Assembly (NCBI GenBank): GCA_905221605.1
Contig: CAJNDS010002191.1
Span: 1,079,526-1,137,452, forward strand
DNA length: 57,927 nucleotides
Direction: 5' to 3'
Origin: Symbiodinium natans
Taxonomy: Eukaryota; Sar; Dinophyceae; Suessiales; Symbiodiniaceae
The notes under the pieces were generated by a model. It ran no database searches. It was not told where the DNA came from and saw nothing but the letters and a program-made list of their open reading frames with translations. Shown piece after piece: positions 10,428 through 20,099 of this stretch; the stretch's first letter is position 1, and every line of letters begins with the position of its first letter. Position numbers and translations under genes: made by a program.

Positions 10428-11891
10428 CAACACACACCCACACACACCCACACACACCAACACACACCAACACACACCAACACACACCAACACACACCAA
10501 CACACACCAACACACACCAACACACACCAACACACACCAACACACACCAACACACACCAACACACCACAACACACACCAACACACACCAACACACACCAA
10601 CACACACCAACACACACCAACACACACCAACACACACACACACACACCACACACACCACACACACCACACACACACACACACACACCACACACAACACAC
10701 AACACACAACACACAACACACAACACACAACACACAACACACAACACACAACACACAACAAGCCAACACCCACACAACACCAACCCACACACCACACACA
10801 CACACCGCCAACCACACAGCACACCAACACACACACCACCCACCACACAACACCAACCATCACACACCAACACACCACACAGAAATAAAAAGCCACACAC
10901 CAACACACACATTCGCACCAATAAAAAACACACACCCAACACAAAAGAAGGTGAAATAGGAACCACCACACCCACACCAACACACACACACACACCCAAA
11001 ACCCACAGTGAAGAACACCCACACACACACAACAAGAAACAGGCCACACCACCATCACGAGAAGCCACACAGCACACCACACACACGCCGAACACACCCA
11101 ACACACACACCAACACCCACACACACACACACCACAGCACACACACCCACTCACACACACACACACCCACAAAAAACACAAAACACACCCACACACCAAC
11201 ACACCCACACACCAACACGCCCACACACCAACACACAAACACACCAACACAAAAACACACCAACACACCCACACTCCCACACACCAACACACCCACACAC
11301 CAACACACCCACACACCAACACACCCACACACCAACACACAAACACACCAACACACACACACACCCACACACCAACACACCCACACACCAACACACCCAC
11401 ACACCAACACACCCACACACCAACACACAAACACACCAACACACACACACTCCCACACACCAACACACCCACACACCAACACACCCACACACCAACACAC
11501 ACACACACACACACACCAACACAAAAACACACCAACACACCAACACACCCACACACCCACACACCCACACACCAACACACCCACACACCAACACACCACA
11601 CCACACCACACAACACCACACACACCAAAACCACACACACCAACACCACACACACCAACACCACACACACCAACACCACACACACCAACACCACACACAC
11701 CAACACCACACACACCAACACCACACACACCAACACCACACACACCAACACCACACACACCAACACCACACACACCCACACCACACACACCCACACCACA
11801 CACACCCACACCACACACACCCACACCACACACCCCCACACCACACACACACCCACACCACACACACACCCACACCACACACACACCCACA

Positions 11892-11928
<37 letters not shown>

Positions 11929-11930
11929 GA
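10428..11930. repeat. CA-based satellite block with several period lengths
   Basis: From the gap to about 10630 it is a regular 10-bp array (CACACACCAA). Around 10683-10755 it becomes AACACACAACACAC. From about 11180 to 11590 it is a CACACCAACACACCCA array. From about 11640 to 11790 it is a clean 15-bp array (CAACACCACACACAC), which changes to CCACACCACACACAC up to about 11890, then (AC)n. Near-total absence of G on the + strand makes every + frame look like a Thr/His/Asn protein; none of these is real. Confidence 0.92.
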
Positions 11931-12116
11931 GGATTTGATCATATGGTATGAGATGGACACCGTCTTGGCTGTCATCAACTGGGCCAACATCGCAGACAAC
12001 ATTCGTGGGCGAGGGTATGCATGCAATCAGGGTCCAGGATTGGTGCACATGCCACGAGCATCTGGTGCACGCAGGGATGTGCGTAGGCCACTTGTGCTCT
12101 TTTTGGTATGTCGTGA

Positions 12117-13394
12117 ATGTTTATCACGTTCCCGTCGGTTCTCGCTCTCGTTTTCGCAGGACAATCGCCAGCGCTTCCATACAGCGGATTGAACAGCAAA
12201 GGCCCCAAGAACGGTGTGCATGCATTGCTGGTCTGTGCCAGGGGATCAGGCTTTTCTTTCGATGCCGGCCCGAAGTCATGTTGCACTGCCCGCGGCAAGC
12301 CAAATAAAAATGTGTTGGTCCAAACTGTTCACGTGCAAGTCAATTGCAAAGTGGTTGAACTGATGATACTTGGTGTGAACTTCGACACTCATGATGGCGA
12401 GAAGGCCGAGCAGATCGAATTGTTGTTGCGCGAAGTTCGCAGACAGCAAGCAGATGCATCTCGACAGGGGCATCTGTTCCAAGCCATTCTGGTTGGCGAC
12501 ATAAATGATCGAATCGTCCTTAAAACAGATGCTCGTCTTGATGTGGAAGTGGCCTACATGCGCCCCTGGACTCACATGCGGAAAGTCGTGTCCTTGACCA
12601 ACAGGAGCCAAGCTATTCTGCGACACTTGCTTGTGACAAACCACGGGCGAAGAGAGCTGCTTTCGTGGGATGTGAAATATTTCGATGACACGGCTGTTGG
12701 TGGTGTGTCTGTACGCCATCCATCGCGCACTTTTTGCGACGCCTTTTTCTTGCAAACGGATTGGTGGCGGGAGAGCCAGCGTGACCCTGAACCAGTTACG
12801 TACAAGTACACTCCCTGGGACCAGCTAGTAGCTTCCGACATCGTAGATGACATTGCCAACGTCGCAAGCAGCACAGGTCGAAACCTGCACAACTTGAACG
12901 AGAGTCGCGACAGTGATGACGGTTGGGCGGTGAGCTTCGCGGAACTTGAAAGGGCACTAAGGGTAAGGGGCCGAGCAACTAACAGCCTCGATCCCACTAG
13001 CATGCCTTCATTCTTCATGATGTCGGATCACATTCCCAAGACAAAGTTTCAAGTAGAAGATGCTCAAACATATCTTAACTCGAACATGAAGAAGGACCCC
13101 GTGTACTTGTCATTTGGTTGGTTGGACTCTGTCGGCTTTCTCCGGCCAAAGCTTTCTGGAAATCTCGGCTTCGACATGGTGTTCTTGGACTTTGAAACAG
13201 ATTTTGGAGTACGGGGGGGCGACCATGCTTTCACGCACGCGCGATTGTACCTGATGCCTGCAGGTGCCGTCCGCAAAAATTTTCTGGGCCAGTGGGTTTG
13301 GGCTATTGGGGGTGGGGCAGCTGTGCTGGGTCTACTGGTATGTGGTATGTGCAAGCACTCGAGACGATGCTGGAGACGCTCGAACACGGATTGA
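12117..13394 (+). CDS. Membrane-anchored protein resembling the endonuclease/exonuclease/phosphatase (EEP) fold
   Basis: Open for 425 codons. The N-terminal 15 codons are doubtful: a pyrimidine tract ending in CTCGTTTTCGCAG at 12159 looks like a splice acceptor, so the true exon may start at 12160 with an upstream exon that I could not find; a stop lies just before the ATG at 12117. Features that suggest the EEP superfamily (DNase I, inositol 5-phosphatase) are NFDTHDGEKAEQI (residues ~90-102), LVGDINDRI (~124-132, compare GDFNYRI of 5-phosphatases), PVTYKYTPWDQL (~226-237) and GGDHAFTHARLYL (~369-381) in the place of the final SDHxPV strand. A single hydrophobic helix (~391-412) followed by CKHSRRCWRR implies a C-terminal membrane anchor with a basic tail. 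The match is by motif order only; the catalytic set is not fully convincing. Confidence 0.45.
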   Translation: MFITFPSVLALVFAGQSPALPYSGLNSKGPKNGVHALLVCARGSGFSFDAGPKSCCTARGKPNKNVLVQTVHVQVNCKVVELMILGVNFDTHDGEKAEQIELLLREVRRQQADASRQGHLFQAILVGDINDRIVLKTDARLDVEVAYMRPWTHMRKVVSLTNRSQAILRHLLVTNHGRRELLSWDVKYFDDTAVGGVSVRHPSRTFCDAFFLQTDWWRESQRDPEPVTYKYTPWDQLVASDIVDDIANVASSTGRNLHNLNESRDSDDGWAVSFAELERALRVRGRATNSLDPTSMPSFFMMSDHIPKTKFQVEDAQTYLNSNMKKDPVYLSFGWLDSVGFLRPKLSGNLGFDMVFLDFETDFGVRGGDHAFTHARLYLMPAGAVRKNFLGQWVWAIGGGAAVLGLLVCGMCKHSRRCWRRSNTD

Positions 13395-13705
13395 GATGGC
13401 GAAGACCCGGTGTCTCATGCTGAAGCCAAATCTACCCACGGCCCTGACTGCTTCAAAAGGCGATGGTGGTGGCCACTCTTGGTGCAGCGTCCTCAAGCAG
13501 TCACGCGGCAATGAGAGTAAAAGACAACGCCCCCAGCTTGATGCGTGAGCATGGCCAGCATGTTTCAACTCTTTTTGTGGGAGGTTTGTTCAGTTTTGTC
13601 GGTCTTTCGGGGTGTTGTGGACAGCTTCAATTTCTTAACTTGCGTCTGGTAGCCGGTAGCTGGTGCCAATGTCGGCGACTTGGAAGACAAGCTTGTGGCC
13701 CGAAG

Positions 13706-16279
13706 ATGGGTTTCAGACGCCCTCTGCTCACATTGCTCCTGTCGCTTCCCATACTGACTTTCAGGACGTCGGTGCTGTTTTGCCTTAAACGGGCTTCACT
13801 TCACTCGGACGTTTTGGCAGCAAAGCTGCCCTTGTGCGGCTCCATGCCCCGATGGCGTTCCAGCGGTTGGGTGTCCAGTGAGCACCAGTTCGGCCAAGCC
13901 TGGTCGGCTTATCCAAGCAGATCTGGCTGGCGGGAAACGAGTCTACGCAAGGAAGGGGCGGACGACCGCCCTGCACACGACTCTGCTAGTGTGTGGTATT
14001 TTGGATTCGGTGCGAACATTAACCCATGGAAGCTACGAGAGCGGCGGGGCATCATACCATTGGCAGAGTTTCCGGGCAAACTTCCAGGTTGGAGGCTTCT
14101 TTTCAACCACAAGGGAGGTATGGGAAATATAGAGCGCTTGGATGCGGCAGATGATGGACCAGATGCAGTCCATGGAATTCTTCTGCAGCTTTCTGCCCGG
14201 GACTTCAACAAGCTCTGTCAGATGGAGTATGAGTACCGCACAGTGCAGATAAATGTGGAGTCGTATGATGGGAGAGTCATCTCCGCACAAGCTTTTGTTA
14301 GTCCACCTGAATGGAAGCTGCCAACCAATGTCGCACCACCAGAGAGATACCTCAAACTGATTCGAGATGGCTGTAAGGAGATGGGCATTGACATGTCGTA
14401 CCAAGACTGGCTCAACTCAATAGCCAGCAACAGAGGCCGAAGAGGTTCCGAGTATTGGGACGCGCCTGCCAACAACAAGAAAAAGGCCAGATCCACCAGC
14501 CCGGTCCAGAAAGAGGGGCCTCTCAAGATTGGTGCGCTGTCAGCCTTTGCCGTGGATGGGTTGGTGGATATCGGGGCAAACCTAAACAAGTGCTCGTCAC
14601 AAGATCTGGCTTCACAACTCCTGCGAGCGTCGGCCGCTAAAGTGGGCCACGTTATTCTTACAGGCTGCAGCTTGGTTGCATATGTTGCATGCTTCTGCTG
14701 TCAAGCGTCGTGCATTGGGAGTTTTGGTCTGCAGTTGATGGCCGTGGCAGATGGCAATTCCCCAAGCGAGGCAGTGTCAAGGGATCGAAGGACGCGAGCC
14801 GCATTTGCCAGGAATGGGCTGGGCAGGCCGGATGGTTATATGCCTTGAAACTCGTGGGGGCGACGGCCCAGAAAGAGCTGCTCATCTTCAGAGAGATTTT
14901 TTTGAGGTTTCGAGAGTCTGATGACCGCTGGCATGGCTGGCCTAGCATTGTAACATGCCTGGCCTCATCGTTGCCAGGATCCAGCAAACTGAGCTCAAGA
15001 TGCTGCCGAGCCTGTATTTTACGGCTGGCGTCCACCCACACGATGCCAAGAGCTGCAATGTGGAGACTTTGGATGCCTTGCGGGCACTGGCAAATCAGAC
15101 AGCCTGTGTTGCAATCGGGGAGTGCGGCTTTCTTGGGGCGAATTCAGGAAGAGCTTGCATTGTCCATAGTTGTTCTTCTGATTTCCAGATCTTTAATGGA
15201 GAGTTCGTTTGTTGGGGCCAGAATGAGGTTTGGACTATGACAGGATGTTTTCACCTCGGGATGTCCAATTGAATTGGTGCCGGAAGCAAGTCGAGCTCGC
15301 CGTGGAATTGCGAATGACTCTGGTTTCCAAGTCTTCCACACATGTTTCTAGTGCTTGTTTCTTGTGCAGGTGACGATTTGCTTTCCATAGTCCGACGTGG
15401 TTGGTAAATCGGTGGCATGCCCCCAGGCCTTTATTCCTCCATGAGCGAGACAGAGATTCAAGCAAGGGGAAGCCGCTTGGGTCTTCAGACGACCTCCTGA
15501 AGATCCTTGCCGAGAGCGGTGTGGATCCCAAGAAAGCTTGCATTCATTGCTTTACTGGTAAGGCGGAGGATCTGCAAGCTTACGTTTCCAAAGGTGGCTC
15601 AGACTCGGACTAAGAGCTCATATTTTTCAGTTTGTCTTTCGAGAAAGGATCCTCATAGAAGGGCAATCTCAGATGGCCTCGCAGACTGCAAGGCTACTTC
15701 ATTGGTCTCACCGGCTTTGCGGGCATGAAGCGTCGTGGAGCACACATCCGCAGCCTCCTTCAAAATGGCGCGCTTCCCCTCGATCAGCTGATGATTGAGC
15801 TTCTTGGTTTATTTCTGGAATCATTTGGGCGGAACGGCATGTATGAATTCCAGCACTTGTGGGTTGGCTGCAGAGCAACTAATCAAGGACCTTTGTGGCC
15901 GCAGGGTTTTTTTGTCCAGGTATGACTGGTTTCATCCTTTCCATCCAAGGACAGATTGCCCATTCATGATGCCGGATAAGGAGTATTTGCCGGAGGCACT
16001 GGGTGTTCGTGGCCGTGGCTCGTCTGAGTTGTAGGTTTTTTGCCCGAAGTGCATTGAATGCCATTTAGGCTTTCTTTGGAAAGCGTGCGGGGTTGAGGGT
16101 CTCAGGCACCAATGAGCCGTGCTTCATGCCGGCGGTGTGCCGAGCAGTTGCCGAGTGCCTGGAGGCCCGCATCGCACGCTCTTGTTTTGATGGCTAGCGA
16201 GATTGATGCCTGGCAGGTGTCAGCCGAAGACGTTGCCAAGGTTACGACCACCAATGCTGTGCGCTTCTTCGGCTTGTGA
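13706..16279 (+). CDS. Gamma-glutamylcyclotransferase-like / TatD hydrolase fusion, nine exons
   Basis: Exons: 13706-14666, 14771-14795, 14978-15126, 15228-15315, 15427-15593, 15693-15798, 15950-16017, 16106-16164, 16217-16279; they sum to 1686 bp (561 aa). Domain 1 (residues ~96-250) is GGCT-like: YFGFGAN at 98-104 (family YFAYGSN), the proton-acceptor Glu at ~174 in MEYEY, and PPERYLKLI. Domain 2 (from 288) is a complete TatD metal-dependent hydrolase: DIGANL, TAGVHPHDAK, AIGECGLDYDR, PLFLHERDR, IHCFTG, IETDCPFMMPD, NEPCFMP and the end VTTTNAVRFFGL. Both domains share one open frame in exon 1, so they form one protein. The start at 13706 gives MGFRRPLLTLLLSLPIL, a likely signal sequence; the frame is open back to 13463, an alternative start. 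Splice phases close perfectly. GGCT releases 5-oxoproline from gamma-glutamyl compounds; TatD proteins are nucleases. Confidence 0.9.
14667..16216 (+). other. Eight introns of the GGCT-TatD gene, seven with GC or GA donors
   Basis: Introns: 14667-14770 (GC-AG), 14796-14977 (GA-AG), 15127-15227 (GC-AG), 15316-15426 (GA-AG), 15594-15692 (GT-AG), 15799-15949 (GC-AG), 16018-16105 (GC-AG), 16165-16216 (GC-AG; a GA donor 3 nt upstream also keeps frame). Each was fixed by requiring an open frame and the conserved TatD motif on either side. All eight downstream exons begin with G. Confidence 0.8.
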
Positions 16280-16846
16280 ACGCAGATGCCCCGCAGATGC
16301 CCCATGGCGCGGCCTTTCTGCCACCTTTGTACAGGCTGTACAGCTTTGGTTGTTGCCATTGAACCTGGGCTACAAAAATGCTCTGAGATGCTGGGTGTAG
16401 GCAATGTAGGCCATGAAACGGTGCACGAACAGTTGTTGCAAACCATCCTTGGCAGCTGGCTTAAGCTGATGTCAACTTCAATGTCTCGTCATGCAAGCGA
16501 GGCAGGGCTACAGTACGGTGATGCGCCAAGCCATGTCATCACTTTGGTCAGATGTATTTCGTCAGCCGCATGCGCGATCCTCCGCAGGAGGCCAAGTGGG
16601 GCAAAGTCAGGCAGGGATCGGATCTTACATTTTTCATTGAAGTCGGAATCATATTGCCGATGTCTTGCAAGCAAGAGCGATGACAGGTGGAGACCCCGAT
16701 GTTCCAAGGCATCCCACCCATGTCATACCGTGAGAGTCATATCAGCATGTGTGAATGTCATTTCGCGCAGTGCGGTGTCCATACGTCCATGGGAGCGATC
16801 ATCACCGCCTTCAGCTCAAGATAAAACTTTGGCCGTAGGCGCAGCT
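16280..16846 (+). other. Spacer between TatD fusion and AlgH gene
   Basis: The frame of the AlgH gene is open back to 16286, but the translation there has no resemblance to the family and includes Cys-rich, uncharacteristic sequence. The stretch most likely holds the 3' end of the TatD gene and the 5' leader of the AlgH gene. No spliced-leader relic was seen. Confidence 0.45.
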
Positions 16847-18547
16847 ATGAGGGTGCGACGGCGTGCCTTGAAGGTCGCCAACGGGTTCGCAGCCTTGGCC
16901 TTGCTGGCCTGGCTTCCCAGTGTCGCCTTCCAAGCGTGGCGCCAAGGCCGCCAAGGCCGCGAAGGCAGCCTGGTGCCAAGAGGGCACACTGATCGCTCAC
17001 GTCGCTCGCGTGCCATCAGGCTCGCGAGCCCGGAGGGGTCACCAGCAGAGGATGACCCAGACACAGGCACGATAAGTGGAGATGCAGCTGCAGATTGGCA
17101 AGAGTTTCGTGCCCGTCTGGTGCAACAAGAGCGGGGTGACCCGAATGTAGATGGAATCTCCCAGAAGAAGGCAGAGCAGTGGGCGTATGAGATGCCCGTC
17201 ATTGAACAAGGATCTATCCTGTTATCCGCTCCGAATGATCACTTTGCCATCAACCAGCAGTACTTTCACAAGAATGTGATTTTTATTGTGACGCACACGG
17301 ATGACTTCACCAAGGGGGTGATCTTAAACAGACCCACCGCCTTCAGCACTGTGGACGTAGAGACCAAGTTCAAAAACCTGGTGAACTTTTCCCACGAAGG
17401 TGCAGATGATTGGAACGTATGGTGTGGCGGCGACTGCCAAGGTATCAATGAGCGTGGTGACACACCTCCGGAGTATTCCGTGCTCCATGGCCTGCAGTCG
17501 CTGGCAGATCGAAGTGAGAAAATCACTCAAGGCGTATATTCGATAGGCCTAGAAGAGGCCAAGGAACTAGTTGCCACTGGAGAAGCAGACAAGGATGACT
17601 TCCTGCTACTCGTTGGCTACTGCGGATGGAGCCCTGGGCAGCTGCAGTCAGAGTTGGATCGTTCAAACACTTGGACAATGGCTTCCATAGATCCTCGAAC
17701 ACTTCTGGGTGAGCTCAGAACAGCCCAGTCCAGCCTGCGAAAGCGGATTCAGCAGGCATCCGCGGGCGATATCTTCACAGCGGAAGACGTTGGAGATGGC
17801 ATCCAGATGTGGGAAAGGCTGTACACAGTCTTAGGGCCCACCTACGAACAAAGCCTTGCAGACTTCAACTCCACAGGCGACAATGACCACACGGACGAGA
17901 TGCTCCGACGCTGGATCAACCGGTGCCTCATACCGGCTAGGTACAGCCCAGAGAGACTTCCCGAGTCCGAGGTCGTGAAAGGCCTGCAGAATGCGATGAA
18001 GTCTGTGCAAGGGGGCGCGCTCAACCACGGCACAGTCTTGCGCGGCTCAGCCACTGCGTGGTTACTTGGCAAACCGACCGAGGACGTGCAGTTCGACTTG
18101 AGGCGCTTCCTGCCGGGCCAATACTTCCACAAGTCTGTGCTGCTTTTGATCAAGCCTGAGGACTCTGACCGGAGTGAGGGGCTGCCAAAGTCACCCATGC
18201 AGCCATCAGTGGCCATGGTCGCCCTCCTCAATGGGCCACAGCTTGGAAGGGAGGGTGGAGGCAATGTCTACTGGGGTGGCCCTCAGGGTCCAGCCATCAA
18301 GCTTCAAGGAAGCGATGAGCAATTCCGCGGCTTCACGATCCTGTACCCAGGCATGCTTGAGCGACTGTTGGAGCTCGGGGCCTTCGAAGTCACGGACGTT
18401 GATGTCCGTGAGGTTGTGAAGGTTCCTGTGGAGGAACGCTGGCAGTTCGCAGGTGGTACTATCGACAGCCTGGCAGATGCCCGGTCTGCACAGCTGGGTG
18501 ATGTGCAGAGAGATAAGTGGTTCAAGCGATTCCTGTTCAATGAGTGA
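16847..18547 (+). CDS. Tandem AlgH/UPF0301 (YqgE-type) protein with plastid-type leader
   Basis: 566 aa in a single uninterrupted exon. Start chosen at 16847 because MRVRRRALKVANGFAALALL gives a signal peptide, and the following AFQAWRQGRQGREGS is a Phe-led, Arg/Ser-rich transit-like stretch, the bipartite leader expected for a complex plastid. Domain 1 (residues ~123-290) is a good AlgH: GSILLSAPN, FHKNVIFIVTHTDD, GVILNRPTA, WCGGDC, LHGLQSL, LVGYCGWSPGQLQSEL and WTMASID. Domain 2 (~395-557) repeats the plan in weaker form: GTVLRGSATAWLLG, FHKSVLLLIKPED, VAMVALLNGP, VYWGGP. Between them is a charged helical linker. AlgH proteins are of uncertain biochemical function; plant and algal members are plastid proteins. 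The lack of introns contrasts with the neighbours and may mean retroposition or bacterial origin. Confidence 0.93.
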   Translation: MRVRRRALKVANGFAALALLAWLPSVAFQAWRQGRQGREGSLVPRGHTDRSRRSRAIRLASPEGSPAEDDPDTGTISGDAAADWQEFRARLVQQERGDPNVDGISQKKAEQWAYEMPVIEQGSILLSAPNDHFAINQQYFHKNVIFIVTHTDDFTKGVILNRPTAFSTVDVETKFKNLVNFSHEGADDWNVWCGGDCQGINERGDTPPEYSVLHGLQSLADRSEKITQGVYSIGLEEAKELVATGEADKDDFLLLVGYCGWSPGQLQSELDRSNTWTMASIDPRTLLGELRTAQSSLRKRIQQASAGDIFTAEDVGDGIQMWERLYTVLGPTYEQSLADFNSTGDNDHTDEMLRRWINRCLIPARYSPERLPESEVVKGLQNAMKSVQGGALNHGTVLRGSATAWLLGKPTEDVQFDLRRFLPGQYFHKSVLLLIKPEDSDRSEGLPKSPMQPSVAMVALLNGPQLGREGGGNVYWGGPQGPAIKLQGSDEQFRGFTILYPGMLERLLELGAFEVTDVDVREVVKVPVEERWQFAGGTIDSLADARSAQLGDVQRDKWFKRFLFNE

Positions 18548-19237
18548 TTCTTGATGCTTGGGATCTTGAACCAACAGGGTCCATGTCAGATAGCCGTGTG
18601 GCACTGTCATGCCCACGCGATGGCTTTTCGGAGCCTGTGTACAAAGTTATTAGACGGTAGGGCCAGTTTCAACTTGGCGGCCTCAGAGCTCAATCTGCAG
18701 AGCTGCACTGCTGGGGGTGCCGCCGCGCCGGAGGTCCGTAGATTGAAGAAAGGGTGCGAAAATTGAGCAACACGCATGATGTCAAAAGCGTGTGCTCTGC
18801 TGCTTTCTGAACCCTTGCACAGGTTCGCGGGCCGTCTGATGGAACATGCGCCCGCTTACTGAGCGCCTTAGATGAAGGCTTCTTCGGACGTATGATGCCT
18901 GAAAGCTAGTCAGCTCACGGATCTGGAAAGGGAAGCAAAAATCGATGCGCGGTCACGTGCACTGGTGCTGCACGGCCAGAGTCTGGTGCTCTGTGCGTCC
19001 ATTGCTTCGTCAATTTGCCTCCTTCGAGCTTCTCAGAGTTCCATGGAGTCCAGGAACTGCACCTTGCCATGGCGCAGCCGGTAGAACACGGGAATCACTC
19101 TGCCGCTCGGACAGTGCTTCTTTCAGCCGCCGGCGGCTCGGCAACTTGACCTCCGTTTTAAAATCCCACAACGGCATTTCTTCGGCTCGGTGCTTTCGCG
19201 GTCAGTGCACTCGCGGTGCTCCTTCCAAGTGTGAGAG
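18548..19237 (+). other. Region without recognisable gene
   Basis: Only short ORFs. It may hold 5' exons of the glycine-rich protein that follows, but none could be identified. Confidence 0.35.
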
Positions 19238-19670
19238 GTGATCCTGGGAACTGCGGGTGCCGGCACTGGCCTGCTGAGTGGTGGGTTGCTTGGGGCGGCC
19301 TGCGGCACTTTGGCTTCGAGCATGCGTGTCCTTGTCCTAAGCACCGAAAGTCACTCCAGCCTGTTGCAGGGATCAGGGCTTTCAGGCTGAGGGTCCATGG
19401 CTAGGCGCACCGCTCGAATCGCACACAGAGACCATGTGAGATGAGTTGTGTTTAAGATCACTTGAGGTGCCATACCTGCAATCTTCACATTTGGCCTATC
19501 CATTCCCGTGGGAGCTGCTGTCGGAAGTGGCTTGGGAGCTTGTGCAGGCAAGTGCTTCAAGCGATTTTTTGCCTTTCGTGTGTGAGCCTTGGGAGTCCTG
19601 CGAAGCGTGCATCACATTGCAGGCAGCTTCCTGGGTGGTGGAGCTGGCCTCCTGAGCGGTGGCACAGTAG
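19238..19670 (+). CDS. Glycine-zipper-like membrane protein, three exons (partial)
   Basis: Three exons join into one glycine-rich hydrophobic stretch: 19238-19304 (GTAGAGTGLLSGGLLGAAC), 19467-19547 (IPAIFTFGLSIPVGAAVGSG) and 19623-19670 (GSFLGGGAGLLSGGTVG). All three junctions are in phase 1, and the first two introns are GC-AG (19305-19466 and 19548-19622), the third begins GT. GxxxG spacing throughout suggests packed membrane helices or a glycine zipper. Exons 1 and 3 share GLLSGG with similar flanks and may be duplicates. Start and end of the gene were not found; the stretch 19690-20060 gives only short frames. Function unknown. Confidence 0.5.
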
Positions 19671-20099
19671 GTCGGGACGTGGATTGAAATTCAGTTCTGC
19701 AGCACTAGGCACCTTGATTTCGGGCTTTGATGTCGTGTGGAATGCTGAAGGATACTTGGTTGTGCGAAGAGTGAAGCACAAGACGTTCAAACTGGATGAC
19801 GATGGGTCAGTGCAGGCACACTCGATGTAAACAAGGGTTCGTTCGAAGGTTGACCTGTCTCCTGCAAAGTGAGGGGCACATGCAACCTGAGGGACTTTGA
19901 AGTCCAGAATGTGAACGCGCGCACGCGCACATACACATATATGTGTAGGGCTATAGGTTTGGCTTTCAACACAGACGTGTAGTTCCTGGAGGCCCTGTGG
20001 GAGGCAGCGCCGCAAGCACGTCAACGACTTGTAGAATTCGGAGCATCCGTAAAGCAAGGAGTGGCAGATCCTTGGCAGAAAGCTCCGCCATGTTCACAG

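Noticed and set aside
10034-12048. 600-codon minus-strand ORFs spanning the N gap
   Set aside because: Made of satellite translation plus X residues from the Ns.
13463-13705. Upstream extension of the GGCT-TatD frame to the ATG at 13463
   Set aside because: Low-similarity sequence; the internal Met at 13706 begins a typical hydrophobic leader. Kept only as an alternative start.
15316-15426. GT donor at 15323 for the fourth TatD intron
   Set aside because: It forces an out-of-frame join with the AG|G acceptor; the GA donor at 15316 restores LRMPLFLHERDR, the expected TatD strand.
16286-16846. Upstream extension of the AlgH frame to 16286
   Set aside because: The translation lacks any AlgH or leader features, whereas 16847 starts a classical signal peptide.
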